From assembly GCF_011927635.1 (NCBI RefSeq), contig NZ_JAATJB010000011.1:1-64000 (forward strand): DNA of 64,000 nucleotides, written 5' to 3'. Shown piece by piece: positions 52,329 through 59,904 of this stretch. This stretch comes from Sphingomonas trueperi. Its GTDB lineage: Bacteria > Pseudomonadota > Alphaproteobacteria > Sphingomonadales > Sphingomonadaceae. Within the stretch, counting starts at the first letter, position 1. Every line of letters begins with the position of its first letter. Under the pieces are notes generated by a model. That model searched no databases. It was given only the letters and a program-made list of their open reading frames with translations, and was not told where the DNA came from. The translations under genes and the position numbers were made by a program.

Positions 52329-55300
52329 TCGCCCATCTCATCCGCTGGTCGGTGAGGAACCGCTTCTTCGTCGTGCTCGGCATGCTCGCGCTGGTCGGCG
52401 CGGGCCTGTGGGCGGTGCGCTCGACCCCGATCGACGCGCTGCCCGATCTTTCCGACGTGCAGGTCGTGATCCGCACTTCCTATCCGGGTCAGGCGCCGCA
52501 GATCGTCGAGAACCAGATCACCTATCCGCTCACCACCACCATGCTGTCGGTGCCCGGCGCCAAGACGGTGCGCGGCTATTCCTTCTTCGGCGACAGCTTC
52601 GTCTATGTGATCTTCGAGGACGGCACCGATCTCTACTGGGCGCGCAGCCGCGTGCTCGAATATCTCAACCAGGTCCAGGGTCGGTTGCCGGCCAGCGCCC
52701 GCAGCGCGCTCGGGCCGGACGCGACCGGGGTCGGCTGGGTCTATGAATATGCGCTGGTCGACCGCACCGGCCGGCACGATCTCTCGCAGCTTCGCGGGTT
52801 GCAGGACTGGTTCCTGCGCTACGAGCTGAAGACCGTGACCGGCGTGGCCGAAGTCGCCAGCATCGGCGGCATGGTCAAGCAGTACCAGGTGCTGCTCGAT
52901 CCGGTGAAGCTCGCGGCCTACGGCGTAACCCACGCCCAGGCAGTGCAGGCGATCAGCCAAGCCAATCAGGAAGCCGGCGGCTCGGTGCTGGAAATGGCCG
53001 AGGCCGAATATATGGTCCGCGCCTCGGGCTATCTGAAAACGCTCGACGATTTCCGGGCAATCCCGCTCAAGACTGCGGCGGGCGGCGTGCCCGTCCGGCT
53101 CGGCGATGTCGCCACGATCCAGGTCGGCCCCGAGATGCGGCGCGGCATCGCCGAACTGAACGGCGAAGGCGAGGTCGCCGGCGGCGTCGTTATTCTTCGG
53201 TCAGGCAAGAACGCCCGTGAGACCATCGCGGCGGTCAAGGACAAGCTCGCCGATCTCAGGAAAAGCCTGCCGCCGGGCGTCGAGGTGGTCACGGTCTATG
53301 ACCGCTCGCAGCTGATCGATCGCGCGGTCGAGAACCTCACCCGCAAGCTGGTCGAGGAGTTCATCGTCGTCGCATTGGTCTGCGCCCTGTTCCTCTGGCA
53401 CGTCCGCTCGGCGCTGGTCGCGATCCTGACCTTGCCGCTCGGTGTGCTGGCCGCGTTCGTCGTAATGCGGTTCCAGGGGGTGAACGCCAACATCATGTCG
53501 CTGGGCGGCATCGCCATCGCCATCGGCGCGATGGTGGATGCGGCGGTCGTCATGATCGAGAACGCCCACAAGAGGATCGAACGCTGGGAGCAGGATCACC
53601 CGGACAGACATCTCGATGGCGAGATGCGCTGGATCGTCGTCACCGAGGCGGCGGCCGAGGTCGGGCCGGCGCTGTTCTTCAGCCTGCTGATCATCACGCT
53701 GTCGTTCATTCCGGTCTTCACCCTGGAGGCGCAGGAAGGCCGGCTGTTCGCGCCGCTCGCCTTCACCAAGACCTATGCGATGGGCGCGGCCGCGATCCTG
53801 TCGGTGACCCTGGTGCCGATCCTGATGGGCTGGCTGATCCGGGGCCGCATTCCGGCCGAGCAGGCCAATCCGGTCAATCGCTGGCTCACCAATATCTACC
53901 GGCCCGCGATCGACTGGACGATGAAGCGGCCCAAGGCAGTGCTGCTGATCGCGGCTCTGGTGTTCGCCACCACGGCCTGGCCGCTCAGCCGGCTCGGCGG
54001 CGAGTTCATGCCCAATCTCGACGAGGGCGACCTGCTCTACATGCCCTCGGCGCTGCCGGGCCTCTCGGCCGCCAAGGCGAGTGAGCTGCTCCAGCAGACC
54101 GACCGCCTGATCAAGACCGTGCCCGAAGTCGAAAGCGTGTTCGGCAAGGCCGGCCGCGCCGAGACCGCGACCGATCCCGCGCCGCTCGAAATGTTCGAGA
54201 CGACGATCCAATTCAAGCCCCGCGACCAGTGGCGGTCGGGCATGACGCCCGAACGCCTTGTCGACGAGCTCGATCGCCGGGTGAAGCTTCCGGGTCTCGC
54301 CAATATCTGGGTGCCGCCGATCCGCAACCGCATCGACATGCTCGCGACGGGCATCAAGAGCCCGATCGGGGTCAAGGTGTCGGGCAGTGACCTCGCCGAG
54401 CTCGACCGCATCGCGCATGATGTCGAGACCGTGGCCAGGAGCGTGCCCGGCGTCAGCTCGGCGCTCGCCGAGCGGCTGACCGGCGGACGCTATGTCGATG
54501 TCGACATAGACCGCGCCGCCGCCGCGCGGTTCGGGCTCAACATCGCCGACGTCCAGGCCATCGTCTCCGGCGCGATCGGCGGCGAGACGATCGGCGAGAC
54601 GGTCGAGGGCCTCGCCCGCTATCCGATCAGCGTGCGCTATCCGCGCGAATTGCGCGACAGCCTCGAAAGGCTGCGGGCGCTACCGATCCTGACGCCCGCG
54701 GGCCAGCAGATCACCTTGGGCACCGTGGCAAACGTCTCGATCGCCGAGGGACCGCCGATGCTCAAGACCGAGAATGCCCGGCCTTCGACCTGGGTCTACG
54801 TCGATGTGCGCGGGCGCGATCTTGCCTCGGTGGTCGGCGATCTGCAGCGTGCGGTGGCGAAACAGGTCAGGCTCTCGCCTGGGGTCAGCATCGCTTACTC
54901 TGGCCAGTTCGAATATCTCGAGCGCGCGGTCGACCGCTTGAAGCTGGTCGTGCCCGCGACGCTGCTGATCATCTTCGTGCTGCTCTACCTCATCTTCGGC
55001 CGCTTCGACGAGGCGGCGCTGATCATGGGGACGCTGCCGTTTGCGCTGACCGGCGGCATCTGGACGCTTTATCTGCTGGGGTTCAACCAGTCGATCGCCA
55101 CCGGGGTCGGGTTCATCGCGCTCGCCGGCGTCTCCGCCGAGTTCGGGGTGGTGATGCTGATCTATCTCAAGAACGCGCTGGCCGAGCGCGGCGCACATCC
55201 GGACGCTGCCGAGGTCGAGGCCGCCGTGCGCGAAGGCGCGCTGCTGCGCGTCCGTCCCAAGGCGATGACGGTGGCGGTGATCCTGGCCGGCCTGCTGCCG

Positions 55301-55468
55301 ATCCTGCTGGGATCAGGCGCGGGTTCGGAGGTCATGAGCCGGATTGCCGCGCCGATGATCGGCGGCATGCTGACCGCGCCCTTGCTCTCAATGTTCGTCC
55401 TGCCCGCCGCCTACCTGCTGTTGCGCCGGCCCAAGACCGATCCCATCCCTCAACCCGTTTCATCATGA
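52325..55468 (+). CDS. cusA: Heavy-metal RND efflux pump CusA
   Basis: The inner-membrane pump (1047 residues), of the HME-RND family that exports Cu(I)/Ag(I) or divalent metals by proton motive force. It has the twelve-helix layout with two large periplasmic loops. The helix-4 motif [19 protein letters not shown] carries the proton-relay Asp and Glu, and the sequence [18 protein letters not shown] marks the HME group. Cu-binding Met residues of CusA cannot be confirmed without alignment. The GTG start overlaps the cusB stop (GTGA). Confidence 0.93.
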   Translation: MIAHLIRWSVRNRFFVVLGMLALVGAGLWAVRSTPIDALPDLSDVQVVIRTSYPGQAPQIVENQITYPLTTTMLSVPGAKTVRGYSFFGDSFVYVIFEDGTDLYWARSRVLEYLNQVQGRLPASARSALGPDATGVGWVYEYALVDRTGRHDLSQLRGLQDWFLRYELKTVTGVAEVASIGGMVKQYQVLLDPVKLAAYGVTHAQAVQAISQANQEAGGSVLEMAEAEYMVRASGYLKTLDDFRAIPLKTAAGGVPVRLGDVATIQVGPEMRRGIAELNGEGEVAGGVVILRSGKNARETIAAVKDKLADLRKSLPPGVEVVTVYDRSQLIDRAVENLTRKLVEEFIVVALVCALFLWHVRSALVAILTLPLGVLAAFVVMRFQGVNANIMSLGGIAIAIGAMVDAAVVMIENAHKRIERWEQDHPDRHLDGEMRWIVVTEAAAEVGPALFFSLLIITLSFIPVFTLEAQEGRLFAPLAFTKTYAMGAAAILSVTLVPILMGWLIRGRIPAEQANPVNRWLTNIYRPAIDWTMKRPKAVLLIAALVFATTAWPLSRLGGEFMPNLDEGDLLYMPSALPGLSAAKASELLQQTDRLIKTVPEVESVFGKAGRAETATDPAPLEMFETTIQFKPRDQWRSGMTPERLVDELDRRVKLPGLANIWVPPIRNRIDMLATGIKSPIGVKVSGSDLAELDRIAHDVETVARSVPGVSSALAERLTGGRYVDVDIDRAAAARFGLNIADVQAIVSGAIGGETIGETVEGLARYPISVRYPRELRDSLERLRALPILTPAGQQITLGTVANVSIAEGPPMLKTENARPSTWVYVDVRGRDLASVVGDLQRAVAKQVRLSPGVSIAYSGQFEYLERAVDRLKLVVPATLLIIFVLLYLIFGRFDEAALIMGTLPFALTGGIWTLYLLGFNQSIATGVGFIALAGVSAEFGVVMLIYLKNALAERGAHPDAAEVEAAVREGALLRVRPKAMTVAVILAGLLPILLGSGAGSEVMSRIAAPMIGGMLTAPLLSMFVLPAAYLLLRRPKTDPIPQPVSS

Positions 55469-55479
55469 AGGAGAAGACG

Positions 55480-55869
55480 ATGAACCATGCACGACTGACC
55501 ATTGCCCTCGGCCTCGCCGCCCTGACTGCCGCGTGCGGCAAGAAGGCGGAGGCCCCCGTTGCGACTGAGACCAACGAGGCGGCGCCCGCCGCGACCATGA
55601 GCGGCGACATGGGCAACATGTCGATGGCGCCTGACGCGAACGCCGCGATCAAGGCCAAGGGCCATGGCACCGTCACCGCGATCGACAAGGCGGCAGGCAC
55701 GATCACGCTCGATCATGGTCCGATCCCGGAGGCCAAGTGGCCCGCGATGACGATGGCGTTCAAGGCCGCGCCGTCGATCACCGATGCGGTCAAGGTCGGC
55801 GACAAGGTCGATTTCGACCTCTCGCTCAAGGGCAGCGATGGCGAGGTCACCGCGATCGCAAAGCAGTGA
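55480..55869 (+). CDS. cusF: CusF-like copper-binding lipoprotein
   Basis: A 129-residue protein with a lipobox (LTAACG), an Ala/Thr/Met-rich linker and a C-terminal CusF domain: GTVTAIDKAAGTITLDHGPIPEAKWPAMTMAF contains the ligands His, Trp and Met-x-Met in family order. Free CusF delivers Cu(I)/Ag(I) to the pump; the lipid anchor here would keep it at a membrane. GAAGGAG lies eight bases before the ATG. It ends the Cus operon, followed by a strong hairpin. Confidence 0.9.
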   Translation: MNHARLTIALGLAALTAACGKKAEAPVATETNEAAPAATMSGDMGNMSMAPDANAAIKAKGHGTVTAIDKAAGTITLDHGPIPEAKWPAMTMAFKAAPSITDAVKVGDKVDFDLSLKGSDGEVTAIAKQ

Positions 55870-55899
55870 TCCGCTAAGTTCGACCGGAAAAAGCTGGTT

Positions 55900-55925
55900 G
55901 CGTCGCCGCTCCCGGGCGGCGACGC
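55900..55925 (+). terminator. Hairpin terminator of the Cus operon
   Basis: GCGTCGCCGC and GCGGCGACGC form a perfect ten-base-pair stem around the loop TCCCGG, 30 bases after the cusF stop. A T-rich tail is absent. It is probably the operon terminator. Confidence 0.6.
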
Positions 55926-56117
55926 CCGTGCCGGCCGTCTGCCTGGCTGTGCGCCCGGTCGACGGTTGCGACCGGCAACGCCCAATGCCAGCGGCGTTTC
56001 CCTGCGCGATCACCGACAATTTGAGCACGCTTCGCGGATCGCACATTGAACGTGCAAGCCGCCCTTGCTCGCGATAGCCTGAACGGCAAGGAGCCCAGTT
56101 TAGATGACCCAGCCAGT

Positions 56118-57413
56118 ATGACCTTGTTACCCGCGACACATCATGATCTCGTGAGCGAGCTTGTCCGTCGTTGGCGAGACGATCCCGGCGCCACCTATCG
56201 CTCCTGGTTTCTGTGGGACGAACGGCTGAAAAACTTCCGCTCCATCCGTCGCGGGCTGCAGCAGGTGGTCGCAGAAATCGAAAGTGGGCGGTTCGGCGTC
56301 GCCTATCGCGGCTCGTCACTGGAAACGGTTGTCCACTCGATCGCCGAACAGCGGCAGATCTTCAAGGGCGCCGACCATGCCTGGCTGTGGAAGCCCAAGC
56401 TGCGCATTCCAGACATCTACGAAAGCCCGGACAACCAGCGGGCGTTCGGTCGCCTGCTCGACAATTGCTCGTGCTGCGATACCGCCGAGGAGATCATCAG
56501 CCACATCCGCAGCATAGACGCGCTCAAGATCAAGGGGCTGGGGCCGGCGGCGGCCAACCTGCTCTATTTCCTTCACCCGACGCTGGTGCCGCCCTTCAAT
56601 ACCGCGATCGTCAAGGGCTACAATGCCGTCACCGGCGCCAAGGTGAAGCTCGGGTCATGGGATCATTTTCTCGCCATGCGCGCCGGCATCCTCGACCTCA
56701 ACGACCGTTACCGCGAGTTGCTCTCCAACGATCTCGGCGCGATCGGCGGACTGTTGTTCGACATTGGCTCGGGCCGCTATCCCGCGCCACCGCTGGAGGA
56801 TGACGCAACGGCGGCCGACGACTGGCTCGGCAGATTGGAACATGCCAGAGCGGAGGCAAGCCGGCTCGACAAGACAGCCGCCGCGCAGGGCGAAACCGAT
56901 CGCACGCACGCCGAAATCCAGGCCTGGCTGCGCGACCTCGGCCATGCCCTCGGTTACGATGTGTGGATCGCCGCCAATGACCGCGGTCGACTTCACGCTG
57001 GCTGCCCGCTTGGACAGGGATGCCTCGAGCGCCTTCCAGACGCCATTGCGACCTCTCCCGGAGCGGACTCGATCCGCCTCATCGACGTGTTGTGGCTGGC
57101 GAAGGGTGGCGACGGCGTCGCCGCCGCGTTCGAGGTTGAACATTCGACCTCGATCTACTCGGGGATCGTGCGCATGCTCGATCTGGCGCTGTCGGGGAGC
57201 GATCTGCACGCTGCCGCCGGGCTATTCCTGGTCGCACCGAATGCGCGCGAGCAGGACGTTCGCGCGCAACTCCGTCGCCCGGCTTTCAGCCGTATTGCCG
57301 ATCTCGACTTCGCCTATCTGCCCTATGGCGAGCTGGAGAGAAACAGGGACGCGATCGCTCGTTTTGGAACGGGATTGAAGGCCATCAAGGCGATCTCAAG
57401 CCCCCTTCCCTGA
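56118..57413 (+). CDS. Restriction-endonuclease-like protein with HhH-like N-terminal region
   Basis: A 431-residue soluble protein without a signal peptide. The N-terminal half contains IDALKIKGLGPAAANLLYFLHPTLVPPFNTAIVKGYN, similar to the helix-hairpin-helix DNA-binding region of base-excision glycosylases. The C-terminal half contains DVLWLAKGGDGVAAAFEVEHSTSIYSGIVRMLDL, where E-x-E (FEVEH) after a hydrophobic strand resembles the PD-(D/E)xK nuclease fold core. No methyltransferase partner is next to it. I therefore call it nuclease-like, not a proven restriction enzyme. I chose the ATG at 56118; TTG at 56046 would add 24 residues. The stop lies two bases before a Tn3-type inverted repeat. 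Confidence 0.5.
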   Translation: MTLLPATHHDLVSELVRRWRDDPGATYRSWFLWDERLKNFRSIRRGLQQVVAEIESGRFGVAYRGSSLETVVHSIAEQRQIFKGADHAWLWKPKLRIPDIYESPDNQRAFGRLLDNCSCCDTAEEIISHIRSIDALKIKGLGPAAANLLYFLHPTLVPPFNTAIVKGYNAVTGAKVKLGSWDHFLAMRAGILDLNDRYRELLSNDLGAIGGLLFDIGSGRYPAPPLEDDATAADDWLGRLEHARAEASRLDKTAAAQGETDRTHAEIQAWLRDLGHALGYDVWIAANDRGRLHAGCPLGQGCLERLPDAIATSPGADSIRLIDVLWLAKGGDGVAAAFEVEHSTSIYSGIVRMLDLALSGSDLHAAAGLFLVAPNAREQDVRAQLRRPAFSRIADLDFAYLPYGELERNRDAIARFGTGLKAIKAISSPLP

Positions 57414-57415
57414 AA

Positions 57416-57453
57416 GGGGGCGTTTGCGGGAGGGGGCGGAATCCTACGCCAAG
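57416..57453 (+). repeat. 38-bp Tn3-family left inverted repeat
   Basis: The 38 bases start with GGGGG and end with ACGCCAAG, matching the length and the GGGG...ACGC(T/C)AAG ends of Tn21-like inverted repeats. They stand two bases after the nuclease-like gene and 27 before the GNAT gene stop. I take them as the outer end of the transposon carrying the GNAT and resolvase genes. The mate is not visible because the tnpA end is truncated. Confidence 0.75.
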
Positions 57454-57479
57454 CTCGCCCAGATAGCCGGCGCGAGATC

Positions 57480-58010
57480 TTACTTGTTGCTGCCTTCTAC
57501 GGTCGCGCCAGAAAGGCGACGGCTCAGTTCTATCCGGCGATGGCTACGCATTTTGAAGGTGTCTGGCCCAACGCGCCGATACTCAATGAAGCCGAGAGAA
57601 CGCCAAAATCGCTCTGCCGCTTCATTCGCTTCCAGCACGGCCAACCGAATCTCTGTGGCACCTCTCGCAGCGGCCCAGCTTTCGACCGTCGAGTAAATTG
57701 AGCGTCCGACGCCACGACCACGCTGTGCGGCATCTACGATCATGAAGCCGAGATACCATGTGCCATCACGCGGATAATCGCGGAGGATGGCCGCGATTGC
57801 ATATAGGCCGCCAGGCCCCTTCCATCCCAGGACAGCTTGATTGTGGGCGCTCTTTTCGGGCGGCACATCGGAGAAAAGCTCGCGAGCATCGTCCAGCGTG
57901 GGCGCGGCCCCGTCCTGCAACAGGAAATAGTCGCTGCAACGGTTGTACAGGTCTGCAACGTCTGCGGCGTCCGCTTGGGTAAGTTTGATCGGGGCTCCCG
58001 TCATCATCAT
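57480..58010 (-). CDS. GNAT-family N-acetyltransferase
   Basis: A 176-residue acetyltransferase. The acetyl-CoA-binding motif is GFMIVDAAQRGRGVGRSIYSTVESWAAARGATEI, with the Q/R-x-x-G-x-G/A pattern, followed by the helix EANEAAERFWRSLGF. The substrate is unknown; antibiotic, amino acid or tRNA-linked substrates are possible. Its ATG overlaps the resolvase stop by four bases, so it is co-expressed with tnpR as a passenger of the transposon. No DUF1778-type antitoxin gene is visible, so a toxin role is not supported. Confidence 0.85.
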   Translation of the reverse strand: MMMTGAPIKLTQADAADVADLYNRCSDYFLLQDGAAPTLDDARELFSDVPPEKSAHNQAVLGWKGPGGLYAIAAILRDYPRDGTWYLGFMIVDAAQRGRGVGRSIYSTVESWAAARGATEIRLAVLEANEAAERFWRSLGFIEYRRVGPDTFKMRSHRRIELSRRLSGATVEGSNK

Positions 58011-58627
58011 CGCGTTTTGGCAGCAAGCACGCGCTGACCGTAATCCCGGAGTTCCCCGTTGGGACCGACATAGCGGTAGAGAGTGACGCGCTCGATCCCG
58101 AGTTCCTTGCAGAGGTCGGAAACGGACGTGTCGCGTTGGGCCATAGCAGCCTGAGCGAGCCGCACCTGGGCCTTGGAGAGGGCGAACTTGCGGCCACCCT
58201 TGCGTCCCCGCGCGCGGGCAGCGGCCAGGCCAGCCATGGTGCGCTCGCGGATCATATCCCGCTCAAACTCCGCCAGTGTGGCAAAAATGCCGAACACCAT
58301 CCGGCCCGATGGCGTCGTGGTGTCGATCTGCGCGCCCTTGCCGGTGAGCACCCGCAGACCGATACCGCGATCCGACAGATTCTGCACCGTGCTGACCAGG
58401 TGGGTGAGCGTTCGGCCGAGCCGGTCGAGCTTCCAAACGATGAGGACATCGCCGTCGCGCAACGATTTCAGGCAGGCGGCAAGACCGGGGCGATCATCAC
58501 GGCTACCGGATGCACGATCATCATAGATATTGCCTGGCTCGACACCGGCAGCGCGAAGGGCATCGTGCTGCAGGTCGAGCGACTGCGAGCCGTCGGCTTT
58601 GGACACGCGGGCGTAGCCGATCAGCAT
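58007..58627 (-). CDS. tnpR: Serine resolvase TnpR (Tn3-family)
   Basis: A 206-residue serine recombinase. The catalytic domain starts MLIGYARVSKADGSQSLDLQ with the nucleophilic Ser at residue 9, the R-x-x-R motif in WKLDRLGRTLTHLV, and the EFERDMIRERTMAGLAAARARGRKGGRKF signature. A C-terminal helix-turn-helix (DTSVSDLCKELGIERVTLYRYV) binds the res site. Resolvases resolve the cointegrate formed in transposition. It is transcribed away from tnpA, with the res region between them. Confidence 0.93.
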   Translation of the reverse strand: MLIGYARVSKADGSQSLDLQHDALRAAGVEPGNIYDDRASGSRDDRPGLAACLKSLRDGDVLIVWKLDRLGRTLTHLVSTVQNLSDRGIGLRVLTGKGAQIDTTTPSGRMVFGIFATLAEFERDMIRERTMAGLAAARARGRKGGRKFALSKAQVRLAQAAMAQRDTSVSDLCKELGIERVTLYRYVGPNGELRDYGQRVLAAKTR

Positions 58628-58670
58628 GGATCACAAACGAAGGTTTGAGGCGGTGACGAACATGAGCACA

Positions 58671-58695
58671 TAAGATTGGGCTATTGTGTATCTTA
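58671..58695. other. Probable res subsite between tnpR and tnpA
   Basis: TAAGAT (58671-58676) and ATCTTA (58690-58695) form a 25-base dyad with a 13-base centre, about the size of a resolvase subsite I. It lies between the divergent tnpR and tnpA, where the res region of Tn3-family elements sits. The flanks contain further AT-rich half-sites. Confidence 0.55.
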
Positions 58696-58752
58696 ACCAG
58701 CATCTCAATCAAGCTATCTCAAACCGTAGCTCGGAAAGAATAAGGAGCATGT

Positions 58753-59892
58753 ATGCCGCGTCGCGTGACCCTGACCGATCGACAGCGCGAGGCGCTGCTT
58801 CACTTGCCGGTCGATCAAGGTGAGCTGCTGCGGCACTATACCCTCAGCGATGAGGATCTCGGGCATATCCGCCAGCGCCGGCGCGCCCACAATCGTTTTG
58901 GCTTCGCGCTGCAACTGTGCGTCCTGCGCTACCCGGGCCGGGTGCTCGCTCCTGGCGAGTTGATCCCGGCGCAGGTATCGGATTTCATCGCGGCCCAGCT
59001 CGGCCTGACCAGCGACGATCTACTCCTCTATGCCGCGCGCGAGGAGACCCGGCACGAGCATCTGGCGGACCTTCGCCGAATCTACGGCTATCGCTCCTTT
59101 TCGGGGCGGGGCGCACGGGATTTGCGCGAATGGATCGCTCGGGAAGCCGAGGCGGCGACATCGAATGAGGATCTTGCCCGTCGCTTCGTTGCGGAGTGTC
59201 GCCGCACCCGCACGATCCTTCCCGGCTCCTCGACGATCGAGCGCCTTTGCGCCGATGCGCTGGTTGAGGCCGAGCGCCGGATCGAGGATCTTATCGCCCA
59301 TCGCATCACGCCAACCCTGAGCGAGAATTTGGCTCACCTGTTGGAGGATACGGTGGATGGTCGCGTCACGCGCTTCGTATGGCTGCGACAGTTCGAGGTT
59401 GGCGCAAATTCAGCAGCCGCTAACCGGCTGATGGATCGACTGGAATATCTTCAAAGGTTCGATCTTCCGGCGGATTTGCTGGACGGCGTGCCGGCGCATC
59501 GTGTGACCCGGCTTCGCCGGCAGGGCGAGCGCTATTACGCCGACGGCATGCGTGATCTGCCCGAAGACAGGCGGCTTGCGATCCTCGCTGTCTGCACCCT
59601 GGAATGGCGGTCATCGCTGGCCGATGTCATCGTGGAGACCCACGATCGCATCGTAGGCCGTCTCTATCGGGCCTCCGAACGCCTTTGCAACACCAGGATC
59701 GCCGACGAAAAGGCGGCCGTTCGGGACACGCTGAAGTCCTTTGCCGAAATCGGTGGTGCTTTGCTTGGAGCGCAGGACGATGGCACGGCCCTGGACGGGA
59801 TAATCGCCACCGGGCCTGGCTGGGAACGGTTCAGAACCCTTGTCGGCGTCACCTCAAGGTTTGTTCGCCAGACAACGATTTCTCGGACATAA
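58753..59892 (+). pseudogene. tnpA: Truncated Tn3-family transposase (N-terminal third)
   Basis: The frame codes for about 379 residues, of which the first ~365 match the N-terminal half of Tn3-family TnpA: RQREALLHLPVDQGELLRHYTLSDEDLGHIRQRRRAHNRFGFALQLCVLRYPG, then the DUF4158-type helical region. A full TnpA is about 990 residues, so the DDE catalytic domain is missing. Family resemblance ends near residue 365 (position about 59850), where the second transposon begins. AAGGAG precedes the ATG by five bases. The remnant is inactive. Confidence 0.85.
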
Positions 59893-59904
59893 GCGGAACA
59901 TGGG

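Larger units (their letters stand above)
57416..59855. mobile_element. Truncated Tn3-family transposon (GNAT, tnpR, res, partial tnpA)
   Basis: From its left inverted repeat the element contains a leftward GNAT gene and tnpR, a res-like site, and a rightward tnpA. That tnpA is cut off after about one third by the second transposase unit. The divergent tnpR/tnpA arrangement with res between is typical of the Tn3 subgroup of the family. The end at 59855 is approximate. Confidence 0.75.

Noticed and set aside
57480..58010. GNAT gene as a toxin of a TacT-like toxin-antitoxin pair
   Set aside because: No DUF1778 antitoxin-like small gene precedes it; the upstream gene is the resolvase.
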